From CBFHSD01 sp965658375 (GTDB taxonomy: Bacteria; Bacteroidota; Bacteroidia; Flavobacteriales_G; Salibacteraceae): 40,076 nucleotides of DNA. Numbering within the stretch: position 1 is the first letter of the stretch; the number at the start of each line of letters is the position of its first letter. The notes beneath the pieces were generated by a model, which was not told the origin of the DNA, did no database searches, and saw nothing but the letters and a program-made list of their open reading frames with translations. The stretch spans positions 1 to 40,076 of the forward strand of contig CBFHSD010000020.1 in the NCBI GenBank assembly GCA_965658375.1. The letters run 5' to 3'. Position numbers and translations under genes: made by a program. Positions 7,243 to 15,391 of the stretch are shown piece after piece.

Positions 7243-9281
7243 TTATTTAGTAGGCAAATGTACCGTAACGGTAGTTCCTTTACCAACTTCTGAAAGAATC
7301 TCTAAAGAGCCTTTGTGCTTTTCAACCATCATTCTCACCAGCTTATTACCAAGTCCTGAACCTTGTTCATTTTTAGTCCCTGTCTTAAACTGGCCAATTT
7401 GTCTGTTAAGCTCATCAATTTCATGTTGCGACATTCCTACTCCAGTATCAGAAACTGCAATGTGGTGCTGGCCTCCTCTTGTTTCGTGAGAAATGCTTAC
7501 CTATCCATCACTGTTCGTAAACTTAATGCTGTTGCCGGTTAAGTTTCTAAGTATGGTGGAGAACATGCGTTTATCTGCTTGAACACTCACCCCTTCTTCA
7601 CAGTTGTTTATAAGCTTCACTTGCTTGCTATTTGCCTGGAAGCGATACATGTCAAACACATGATCGATAAAAGGTTTCAGCAAAATTTCTTCTTTCTCAA
7701 AATGATCTAGGCCTTTATCTAACCTCGCCCAATTCAACAACTCGTCTAAAAGCTTGTGCGTTCATTCTGCAGACTCTCGAGAAAGCTGAATCAAGTCTTT
7801 CGCATTCTCTTCTTGGGCGGCAAATTTCAATAGTTCTTTTAGCGAAGCAATGGGCCCACGAACATCGTGAGCAATAATGGCTAGAAGTTGGTCATTATTG
7901 GTGTTCAATTCTGCCAATAACTGATTGGAATGTTGAAGCTCCTCCTCCCTCAATCTTAAAACCCCATTTAATCGTTTAAGATTAACTGTAAAATACGCTA
8001 ATAGAATTAAGATCAGCGCCAAGCCTCCAATAGACAGAAAAGCAATAAACATTTCCTTTTCGTTTCGCTCATTTTCAGCGCGTTCTTCTGCCAGTTGAAG
8101 TTCCTTTTCTTTCAATTCTACGCTGGCAACATGCTCTCCAATTTCTTGTTTCGTTTGCAAATAGCTCAGAGAATCTCTGTAAACAAGCGATAAGTTTCCA
8201 TAGTGTTCTAGCGAATCTATTTGGCCTAAATAACCCATGAGAATGTACATCTGCTTAGTGCTTTCCACCAACTCATCCCACATTTCATTCTCTTCAAAAT
8301 AGCTTTGTGACTGCCTAGTTAGTAGTAATGCAGAATCAAAATTACCTGTTTCCATATGGGCCTCACCCAATTCAAGTCCAAATGCAGCGATATAAAACGG
8401 ATCGCCCATCATTTGAAAGCGAGTATAGGCATTGTTTAGGCTCTCTTTTGCTTCTCTTGGTTTATTCTGGCTGAGTAGAACAGTTCCCATTACGCCAAAA
8501 GAATAAGCCTCATTCATCAAATCTTGACCTTTATTGTTATCCAGCGCCTTTTAAAGAAAAATGGTGCTGAATCATGCATGTCTAACAATATGTATGCGTT
8601 CCCTAGGGCATTCAAAGCTGTGATTTGTAGCCTCATATACTCAGTAGACTTCTTTACCGCTTTTCTAAAATTCTTAATCGCCTCTCTGTGCAGTCCTGTT
8701 CTTCCATAGGTACTTCCTAGATTAAAAATGCCTTTTGCTTCCTCATTTCTGAGTTCGTTCTTATTAGCGTGCTGAATCAACTGGTCAAGGTAAAAAATGG
8801 AGGAGTCAAAATCGCCTTTACGGTCATACACCATAGATAGGCCATTGTAGGCATCACAAAGCTCTTCTGGTTGATTCTGTTCTTGAGAAAGCCCTTCTGC
8901 CTTTTAATACCAACCAAATGCCGTATCCATACTTCCGGTATAAAAAACAACATGGGCTTTATTATTCCAGAAAAAGGCTTCCATTTGGTTTGAGGCTTCA
9001 AATCTAGGTCTAAAGAATCTAAAAAAACGTTGTGCCGCTGGGAAATTGTATTGCTTAATGCTACTTGCGGCCATTGCCATGAGCATGTGTTGCTCTAATG
9101 AATCTGTCCATGCAACATCAAAGTGCTTTGCAAGGGGTTTAATACGTGCTTCTAACTCATCTGCAGCCACTTCAACTTGCAATCGTTCCAGTGAATCTAA
9201 GAAGACATCATCGCTCTGTGCGTAAGGCAAACGCACAGTTAAAGAGCAAACAAAAAATAAAAACGCTAAACTATTGTTCAT
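7243..9281 (-). pseudogene. TPR sensor histidine kinase, inactivated by three in-frame stops and one frameshift
   Basis: Read from the ATG at 9281, this would be one membrane-bound kinase of about 680 residues: signal peptide (ending PYAQS), TPR region, a single transmembrane segment (LSIGGLALILILLAYF), H-box (AIIAHDVRGP), N-box (NLTGNSIKFT), G1 (VSDTGVGM) and G2 (GSGLGN). The frame is broken at 8904-8906 (TAA after AFGWY), about 8549-8552 (one A missing from an A run; restoring it gives FFFKKALDNN), 7762-7764 (TGA after SRESAE) and 7501-7503 (TAG after TNSDG). Each stop is one transition from a sense codon (CAA; CGA or TGG; CAG), and the reading frame resumes sensibly after every lesion. All kinase motifs remain, so inactivation looks recent. 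TTG at 9296 is a less likely start. No response regulator is adjacent. Confidence 0.9.
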
Positions 9282-9504
9282 GACATCCTTCTTCAAAAGG
9301 CTTCCCTCTCAAGTACTTACGAACATAAACTATTTCGAAGAACTACCATAGCCCTAATTAGTCCATTAAAGCGCCCTTTGGTCAAAAAAAATGCACAAGC
9401 GATCTTTAGGAAGAAACGATGGAAGTCTTGATCGGAAATCGAAAGAAAGAACAACAATGAAATTGCGGAAAAAACTCCTGTTAGAAGAGAATAACATTGG
9501 GAAC

Positions 9505-9535
9505 AAAAAAGCCAGACATAAATGTCTGGCTTTTT
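9505..9535. terminator. Bidirectional rho-independent terminator beside tRNA-Asn
   Basis: A perfect 9-bp stem GCCAGACAT/ATGTCTGGC (9511-9519 and 9522-9530) with a 2-nt AA apex is flanked by an A run on the left and a T run on the right. It can terminate the minus-strand tRNA transcript just after the mature 3' end. Confidence 0.8.
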
Positions 9536-9536
9536 G

Positions 9537-9610
9537 CTCCTCCACTTGGACTTGAACCAAGGACCCTCTGATTAACAGTCAGATGCTCTAACCAACTGAG
9601 CTATGGAGGA
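9537..9610 (-). tRNA. tRNA-Asn (anticodon GTT)
   Basis: 74 nt that fold as a canonical cloverleaf: acceptor stem TCCTCCA/TGGAGGA, D-arm GCTC..GAGC, anticodon stem TCTGA/TCAGA with loop CTGTTAA (anticodon GTT), T-arm CTTGG/CCAAG with TTCAAGT loop, discriminator G. The terminal CCA is not encoded. A terminator hairpin follows immediately on the minus strand. Confidence 0.96.
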
Positions 9611-9667
9611 ATTTCCTGTTTTTGCAAACGGGCTGCAATGATATGACTTTTTCTCGAAATGAAACAA

Positions 9668-9675
9668 TACCTTTG
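9668..9675 (+). promoter_or_regulatory. -7 promoter element of the PfkB kinase gene
   Basis: TACCTTTG matches TAnnTTTG, 22 nt before the chosen ATG (9698). It also argues against the upstream in-frame ATG at 9659, which lies before the element. Confidence 0.55.
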
Positions 9676-9697
9676 CCCAAATTTTAGAAAAAATCTT

Positions 9698-10627
9698 ATG
9701 AGCTTAATCATAGTTGGTTCAGTAGCCTTTGATCAAATAGAGACGCCTTTTGGCAAAACAGATAAAATTGTTGGAGGTGCAGGAACCTACATCTCTTATT
9801 CTGCATCATACTTTGCCCCTAAAGCACATTTAGTATCTGTAGTTGGAGATGATTTCCCAAGCAGCGTTCTACAAGACCTCAACAAAAGAGGAGTTTCAAC
9901 CAATGGTGTTGAATTAAAAAAAGGAGAAAAAAGTTTCTTCTGGGCTGGCAAGTACCACAACGATATGAACAGCAGAGATACACTGGCTACCGAGTTGAAT
10001 GTCTTGGCCGAATTCAAACCCCTAGTTCCAGAAGAGGCACAACATGCAGACTTCTTAATGTTAGGAAACCTCTCGCCAGATGTTCAATTGAAGGTGATTG
10101 AACAACTGCCCAAGAAACCAAAAATGGTAGTTCTTGATACCATGAACTTTTGGATGGACATTGCCTTGGATGATTTGAAAAAGGTATTGACCAAGATTGA
10201 TGTATTGACCATAAATGATGAGGAAGCAAGACAACTTACTGGTGAATATTCATTAGTGAAAGCTGCAAAACGCATATTCGAAATGGGGCCCAAATACCTC
10301 ATTATCAAAAAAGGAGAACACGGTGCCCTTCTCTTCAACCAACAAAAAGAAGTGTTCTTTGCTCCTGCGCTTCCATTAGAAGAAGTTTTTGACCCAACAG
10401 GAGCTGGCGATAGCTTTGCCGGTGGATTTATCGGGTATTTATCTCAGCAGAAAGAAGTGACTTTTGATACCATGAAGCGAGCTGTGATCTACGGATCGGC
10501 AATGGCTTCGTTTTGTGTAGAAAAGTTCGGAACTGAAAAGCTAGAAAAGCTCAGTGCGATTGACGTAAAAAATAGGGTGGAAGAATTCATCAACCTTACC
10601 CAACTAGAAATAGAACTAACAGACTAA
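9698..10627 (+). CDS. PfkB family carbohydrate / nucleoside kinase
   Basis: 309 residues from the ATG at 9698 (MSLIIVGSVAFD). An in-frame ATG at 9659 would add 13 residues but precedes the promoter element. The ribokinase fold is shown by the N-terminal GSVAFDQIETPFG strand, the Gly-rich IVGGAGTYIS segment (about 25-34) and PfkB signature 2, DPTGAGDSFAGG, starting at D232 with catalytic base D238. The family transfers the ATP gamma-phosphate to a sugar or nucleoside hydroxyl. The substrate cannot be told from sequence. The gene stands alone and ends in a palindromic terminator shared with the convergent biotin carrier gene. Confidence 0.85.
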   Translation: MSLIIVGSVAFDQIETPFGKTDKIVGGAGTYISYSASYFAPKAHLVSVVGDDFPSSVLQDLNKRGVSTNGVELKKGEKSFFWAGKYHNDMNSRDTLATELNVLAEFKPLVPEEAQHADFLMLGNLSPDVQLKVIEQLPKKPKMVVLDTMNFWMDIALDDLKKVLTKIDVLTINDEEARQLTGEYSLVKAAKRIFEMGPKYLIIKKGEHGALLFNQQKEVFFAPALPLEEVFDPTGAGDSFAGGFIGYLSQQKEVTFDTMKRAVIYGSAMASFCVEKFGTEKLEKLSAIDVKNRVEEFINLTQLEIELTD

Positions 10628-10660
10628 ACAAAAGGAGCTCCATGGAGCTCCTTTTGTTTT
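10626..10660. terminator. Bidirectional terminator, perfect 34-nt palindrome
   Basis: A perfect inverted repeat with 17-nt arms (10626-10642 and 10643-10659, core GGAGCTCCATGGAGCTCC) has A-rich left and T-rich right ends. It lies between two convergent genes and overlaps the last base or two of the PfkB stop codon. Confidence 0.8.
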
Positions 10661-10661
10661 A

Positions 10662-11162
10662 TTATTCTTCGAAAGAGATAAGAACATCGTTTTTCTCTAC
10701 CGTTTGCGAAGGCTGCACATCTATTGATTTCACAACACCATCTGCCGGACATTTAATGATGTTTTCCATCTTCATAGCTTCTAATACAAGCAGTGAATCT
10801 CCTTTTTCAACCACTGCTCCTGGTTCAACCAAAGTCTTTAAAACCAAGCCTGGCATTGGTGCTTTTAATACATCCAATTTTTGAGCTGCTCCAGCTCCCA
10901 TTCCCATAGATTCAAGCAACTGGTCAAATTCGCTTTTCACATCAATGTCAAAAACATCTCCGTTGATCTTAATTGTAAAACTGCGGCTTTCGTAGTTCGC
11001 ATGAAGTACGGTTCCTACAAAAGTTTTTCCCTTATAATTCATAGAGATTTTTCCTCCCTTGGTGCCTGTTATTTTCCAAAGGTGTTTTTCTCCATCAAAC
11101 ATGAGCCCATTCTCTTGCTCAACAACAGACCACTCTTGCTCTTGTGATTTTACTTTTAGCAT
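10662..11162 (-). CDS. Biotin carboxyl carrier protein subunit of an acyl-CoA carboxylase
   Basis: 166 residues from the ATG at 11162. The C-terminal biotinyl domain (about 97-166) contains the signature EAMKMEN with biotinylated Lys K131 and the upstream APMPGLV hinge. The N-terminal part (about 1-90) resembles the small beta-rich domain found before the biotinyl domain in propionyl-CoA or methylmalonyl-CoA type carboxylases, rather than the short Ala/Pro linker of E. coli AccB. It carries carboxyl groups between a biotin carboxylase and a carboxyltransferase. Neither partner is adjacent here, which is unusual for this type. The upstream in-frame extension to 11246 is unlikely because the promoter element lies inside it. 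Confidence 0.88.
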   Translation of the reverse strand: MLKVKSQEQEWSVVEQENGLMFDGEKHLWKITGTKGGKISMNYKGKTFVGTVLHANYESRSFTIKINGDVFDIDVKSEFDQLLESMGMGAGAAQKLDVLKAPMPGLVLKTLVEPGAVVEKGDSLLVLEAMKMENIIKCPADGVVKSIDVQPSQTVEKNDVLISFEE

Positions 11163-11166
11163 AGCC

Positions 11167-11174
11167 CAAAGATA
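11167..11174 (-). promoter_or_regulatory. -7 promoter element only 4 nt before the biotin carrier start
   Basis: On the minus strand TATCTTTG (TAnnTTTG) is followed by GGCT and then the ATG at 11162. This is the same close spacing as at 3877, 30651 and 38635 and predicts a leaderless mRNA. Confidence 0.5.
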
Positions 11175-11266
11175 CATCGAACAAAAAAGTTTCAGAAGAA
11201 CATCTGAAAAGGTTTTGATACTTTCGAGCCTTGATTTTAAAAACAATCTAGACCAACATAACAGAT

Positions 11267-13900
11267 ATGCGTTCCATCCTCTTATTTAGTGCCCTTTCTA
11301 TCCTAGCTTTCAGCTGTTCTACCGATAAAAACATTGCTGATTATGAAGTAGTAGAACTCGATACCGTTTTGGTAGAAGATTACCAATACAAGCGCCCTTA
11401 TCAAGCGGCTCGCACCCATGTTGTTGATCTCATTCATACCAAACTAGACCTGAAATTTGATTGGGAGAAGCAATACGTATATGGAAAGGCGAACCTCACA
11501 TTTGAACCTTGGTTCTACCCCGTTTCTACATTTGAAATAGACGCAAAAGGATTTGACGTGAACTCGGTTGAACTTGTAGGAAAAGAAGGCTCTACAGGTC
11601 TTATCTATGATTACGATAATGAGCGTATTTCGTTGACTTTACCCAGAGCTTACGAAAAAGGTGAAACGTTTGAGATCTTCATTGAATACACTGGTAAACC
11701 AAACGAAAAAGAGCTTGGCGGAAGCGCGGCCATTACTCAAGATAAGGGTTTGTATTTCATCAATCCATTGGGTGAGGATCCGAACAAACCAAAACAAATA
11801 TGGACACAAGGAGAGACTGAAGCCAATTCAGTTTGGTTCCCAACCATTGATTCTCCAAATGAAAAAATGACCCAAGAATTTCACATCACCATTGCCTCAA
11901 ACTACAAAACACTTTCTAACGGAACACTGGTTTTTTCTACAGAAAATGGAGACGGCACACGCACCGATATTTGGGAACAGAAAACAGCACATGCACCTTA
12001 CTTGGCCATGATGGCTATTGGAGAATTTGCAGTTGTTGAAGACAGCTGGAGAGACTCTATGCTAGTAGATTATTGGGTAGAACCAGAATTTGAAAGCCAT
12101 GCACAAGCCATTTTTGGAAACACCCCTGAAATGATTGAGTTCTATTCTGAAGTACTTGACTTCCCTTACCCTTGGGATAAATATTCTCAAGTAGTGGTGC
12201 GCGACTATGTAAGTGGGGCAATGGAAAATACTTCAGCGGTAATTTTCGGGGAGTTCGCGCAAAAAACAACTACAGAATTGATAGATGGTAGCAGCGAAGA
12301 TGTAGTGGCACATGAGCTGTTTCACCATTGGTTTGGTGATATTGTTACCTGCGAATCTTGGAGCAACCTTCCTTTGAATGAATCATTCGCCACGTACGGA
12401 GAATACCTATGGAATGAGCACAAATATGGAAGAGACTATGCGGATCATCACGGTCAAAATGATTTAAGATCTTACCTCTCTGAGTTCAACAATGGCAAAG
12501 CGGTTGACATGATTCGTTTTGATTACATGAACAACGAAGATATGTTCGATAGTCACTCTTACGCTAAAGGTGGTAGAATTTTACATATGCTTAGAAAGCA
12601 TGTTGGAGATGATGCCTTTTTTGCTTCTCTCAACAAGTACCTTACAGACAATGCTTTTCAGTCTGTTGAGATTCACAATTTGCGTTTGGCATTTGAAGAG
12701 GTAACTGGAGAGGACCTGAATTGGTTTTTCAATCAGTGGTTTTTAAACTCGGGTCACCCAGAGTTAGAAATCAACTACAGTTATGATACCGCGAACCAAG
12801 AACAGGTGGTTCATATCAAGCAAACACAAGACCTTGAAAACTATCCATTGTACCACCTTCCCTTACAATTAGATCTATACACCAACGGTGAAGTTGAATC
12901 TCATTCAATTGTAATTGACAGTGTAGAAAATACATTTAGAATCGGTGTGGGTTCTGTTCCAGACTTGGTGAATGTTGATGCTGAAAAAATGCTGCTCTGT
13001 ACCAAAGTAGACAACAAGTCTACAGCAGCCTATGTATACCAATTTTACCATGCTCCATTGTACTTAGACAGAAGAGAAGCTTTACAGCATTGTTCTTCAA
13101 AAATTAGGAGAGATCCTGCGAGTGCTCAATTGGTATACGATGCACTTTTTGATGACAGCAAATACATTAGAGAAAGTGCTGTTAAATTAACAGATAAGCT
13201 GAAAGGAGACCTTGAGGATAAAGCCATGGCTCAGCTACAAAAAATGGCGCAAGAAGATCCTTCTTCCCAAGTGCGCGCTGCTGCCATCAACGCCTTAAAA
13301 GGAATAGATGACGCAAAGGTGCTTGAAGCTATTTGCATTCAGCAATTGGAAAAAGACAGCTCTTATTTTGTGATTGGAACAGCTCTGCGCTTAATGATGG
13401 CCTTAGATGAAAAAACAGCATTGACCTATGCCGCAGAATTAGAAAAAGAAGAAAGCACAAGCATCACCTTAACGCTGCTTGACTTGTATGCAGAATACAA
13501 CATCAACAAGAAAGCAGATTACTTCAGAAATGCAGGTGCGAACTTGAGCGGGTTTGATAAGTTCAGCTACATTGGTTCTTATGTGACCTATGTGTTGGGT
13601 GGTCAAAACCAAGAGTTAGATCCATTACTTACCGTGTTGAGTAAGGAAGTACAAGATGAGAGCAGCTACTGGATCATCAGATACTACACTGCAGGTTACA
13701 TCAATATGTTGGAAGAAAGCTACCAAAGTGCATTGACAGAATTGGAAGTAGAGCTGGCAAAATCAGAAGATGGTGGAGACCTTACTGAATTGAACAAATC
13801 CATTATAGAAAACCAAAATGCTATTCAAAAGGTAAACGAAGTAAAAGTTTCGTTGAGAGACAAGGTGAGCGATAAGCGTGTAAAAGCCGTTTTGGAGTAG
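11267..13900 (+). CDS. M1 family metallopeptidase lipoprotein (aminopeptidase N-like)
   Basis: 877 residues. The N-terminus MRSILLFSALSILAFSC has a lipobox with lipidated C17, so the enzyme is expected to be anchored outside the inner membrane. M1 features: substrate-recognition motif GAMEN (317-321), zinc motif HELFH (349-353) and the third ligand E372 (NESFATYG). A long alpha-helical C-terminal part (about 640-840) contains HEAT-like units (for example SKYIRESAVKL, SQVRAAAINAL). Members remove N-terminal amino acids from peptides and probably supply peptide nutrients in the periplasm. Divergent from the biotin carrier (104-nt gap) and convergent with rnhA (28-nt gap). No exact TAnnTTTG is seen upstream. 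Confidence 0.9.
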   Translation: MRSILLFSALSILAFSCSTDKNIADYEVVELDTVLVEDYQYKRPYQAARTHVVDLIHTKLDLKFDWEKQYVYGKANLTFEPWFYPVSTFEIDAKGFDVNSVELVGKEGSTGLIYDYDNERISLTLPRAYEKGETFEIFIEYTGKPNEKELGGSAAITQDKGLYFINPLGEDPNKPKQIWTQGETEANSVWFPTIDSPNEKMTQEFHITIASNYKTLSNGTLVFSTENGDGTRTDIWEQKTAHAPYLAMMAIGEFAVVEDSWRDSMLVDYWVEPEFESHAQAIFGNTPEMIEFYSEVLDFPYPWDKYSQVVVRDYVSGAMENTSAVIFGEFAQKTTTELIDGSSEDVVAHELFHHWFGDIVTCESWSNLPLNESFATYGEYLWNEHKYGRDYADHHGQNDLRSYLSEFNNGKAVDMIRFDYMNNEDMFDSHSYAKGGRILHMLRKHVGDDAFFASLNKYLTDNAFQSVEIHNLRLAFEEVTGEDLNWFFNQWFLNSGHPELEINYSYDTANQEQVVHIKQTQDLENYPLYHLPLQLDLYTNGEVESHSIVIDSVENTFRIGVGSVPDLVNVDAEKMLLCTKVDNKSTAAYVYQFYHAPLYLDRREALQHCSSKIRRDPASAQLVYDALFDDSKYIRESAVKLTDKLKGDLEDKAMAQLQKMAQEDPSSQVRAAAINALKGIDDAKVLEAICIQQLEKDSSYFVIGTALRLMMALDEKTALTYAAELEKEESTSITLTLLDLYAEYNINKKADYFRNAGANLSGFDKFSYIGSYVTYVLGGQNQELDPLLTVLSKEVQDESSYWIIRYYTAGYINMLEESYQSALTELEVELAKSEDGGDLTELNKSIIENQNAIQKVNEVKVSLRDKVSDKRVKAVLE

Positions 13901-13928
13901 AGAGTATTGATTGGAGAAAGAAGAACGG

Positions 13929-14417
13929 CTAAAACAAGCCTTCTTCTTTCAAAGATGCCTCGTAGCCCTGATCCATAGGTAAATTTGACTTTTCACTTGC
14001 TTTTACCGCCAATTGATCGCAACGCTCATTTTCTGGAATGTTTGCGTGCCCTTTTACCCATTGAAAGCGTGGCCTATGGCTTGCCAATAAAGGTAATATT
14101 CGTCTCCAGAGGTCTACATTCTTAACTGTGCCATTTGGCTTTTTCCAGCCTTTCTTTACCCAGTTTTGTAACCAGCCTTTTTCAATAGAGTCCACCACGT
14201 ACTTGCTGTCTGAATACACGACTACTTCGTGTTCTGGCTTTTTGATACTTTCTAGGGCTACAATAACAGCCAAGAGTTCCATTCTGTTATTGGTGGTGAG
14301 CCTAAACCCAGCGCTTAGCTCTTTACGATGATTTCCGCTTAAAAGCACAACCCCGTAACCTCCAGGTCCAGGATTTCCTTTGGCAGCTCCATCTGTATAG
14401 ATGATGATTTGTGCCAT
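13929..14417 (-). CDS. rnhA: Ribonuclease HI
   Basis: 162 residues from the ATG at 14417. The catalytic carboxylates are all visible: D9 (YTDGAAKGNPG), E47 (NNRMELLA), D70 (VYSDSKYV) and D134 (ERCDQLA), with H124 (VKGHANI) in the flexible loop and a basic handle (WVKKGWKKPNG, about 86-96). It degrades RNA in RNA-DNA hybrids. The frame is open back to 14465, but that part belongs to the end of the M23 gene. The ATG overlaps that gene's stop by one base (TAATG), implying coupled translation. Confidence 0.95.
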   Translation of the reverse strand: MAQIIIYTDGAAKGNPGPGGYGVVLLSGNHRKELSAGFRLTTNNRMELLAVIVALESIKKPEHEVVVYSDSKYVVDSIEKGWLQNWVKKGWKKPNGTVKNVDLWRRILPLLASHRPRFQWVKGHANIPENERCDQLAVKASEKSNLPMDQGYEASLKEEGLF

Positions 14418-15277
14418 TAAAAAGAGATGAACTTTAAGGGATCTATGGCCTTCCCGTTTTCCCACAATTCAAAATGCAAGTGGGGGCCAGTTGAATGATC
14501 TCCAGTATTTCCAACAATCGCAATGACTTCTCCAGCCTTCACATCATCTCCTTGTGCTTTAAGTAAAGCAGAACAATGCTTGTAAATAGAGATGACATTG
14601 TTGTGATGTTGTATTTGAATCACGTTTCCATTCCCGGCTGTCCATTCAGCAAAAACCACCTTCCCTTCTAAAACTGCTTTAATGGCTTCGCCCTCTTTTG
14701 CGCTTAAGTCTACTGCAAAGTGCTTCTTTTCTCGGTTAAAAGAAGAGGTAATTTCTCCTTTCAATGGAGTAAAATAAAATGAAGTATTCGATGAACTTCT
14801 TTCTTGAGATTGACTTAAACTGAATTGATCTTGAGCTTCTACCTCCCCTCTAAATACAGAATCTGCTTTGGAGCGTTCGTAAGAAATCTCATCGTATGAA
14901 ATGCTGGTATCTTTTATGTTTTCTATGCTATCTGGCGCAATCTCACCCGACAATACTGCACGTACGTTATTGATCCAGCGATCGCGCATGTGCAGTTCAG
15001 CATCTAAAGAATCTACTTTGTAAACAGCGTAAGCCGCATTCTTTTTGGTTTGCGTGTTTGAATATCCTGGAATGTATTCTCGTAAAGGAGTAAAAGCAAT
15101 AAGACTAATGACAAAAGCAATGAGGCTTAAACCCAATAAAGAACCCCATGAAATAACATTCAATGGTGAAAGTTTGAAAGAAAAATTCTCTTCAAACGAT
15201 TCATCATTCATAATCACCAAACGGTACTTATTCTTGAGCTTTTTAGCTATCCGCTTTCTTCTTCCTTCTTGGTCCAT
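14417..15277 (-). CDS. M23 family metallopeptidase (LytM-type, membrane-anchored)
   Basis: 286 residues. A short cytoplasmic N-terminus rich in Lys/Arg is followed by one transmembrane segment (about 41-63), a periplasmic linker of about 105 residues and a C-terminal LytM domain (about 170-284). Zinc ligands: H186 and D190 (KKHFAVDL) and H268 (GPHLHFEL), with H234 and H266 as catalytic histidines. Such enzymes cut peptidoglycan cross-links or regulate amidases during growth and division. All zinc and catalytic residues are present, so it is probably active. It is first in a two-gene unit with rnhA and divergent from porW. Confidence 0.9.
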   Translation of the reverse strand: MDQEGRRKRIAKKLKNKYRLVIMNDESFEENFSFKLSPLNVISWGSLLGLSLIAFVISLIAFTPLREYIPGYSNTQTKKNAAYAVYKVDSLDAELHMRDRWINNVRAVLSGEIAPDSIENIKDTSISYDEISYERSKADSVFRGEVEAQDQFSLSQSQERSSSNTSFYFTPLKGEITSSFNREKKHFAVDLSAKEGEAIKAVLEGKVVFAEWTAGNGNVIQIQHHNNVISIYKHCSALLKAQGDDVKAGEVIAIVGNTGDHSTGPHLHFELWENGKAIDPLKFISF

Positions 15278-15328
15278 AAAATTGCAAACAACAAATATCG
15301 CAAAATAGTATTGCCAGATTTGAGTTAA

Positions 15329-15357
15329 TTGATTCCTTCGCAGAAATAATAATTTTG
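15329..15357 (+). promoter_or_regulatory. Promoter of porW
   Basis: TAATTTTG (15350-15357) matches the -7 consensus, and TTG at 15329-15331 lies 18 nt upstream at the -33 position. The leader before the TTG start of porW at 15392 would be about 30 nt. Confidence 0.6.
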
Positions 15358-15391
15358 CCCTTCTTCAGTTATAAGGGTCAATTTTAGCTTC

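Noticed and set aside
7501..7764. Stop-codon reassignment or recoding as explanation for the interrupted kinase
   Set aside because: All three stop types occur inside this one gene, while neighbouring genes end normally at TAA, TAG or TGA, and a frameshift is also present. Pseudogenisation is simpler.
7243..9281. Reading the broken kinase as several separate small genes
   Set aside because: The pieces join into one kinase with domains in the right order, and the breaks are single-base events. No piece has its own promoter-like element or sensible N-terminus.
9366..9560. 64-codon minus-strand open frame between the pseudogene and the tRNA
   Set aside because: It runs through the terminator hairpin and into the tRNA-Asn gene, has no family resemblance, and its composition is not protein-like.
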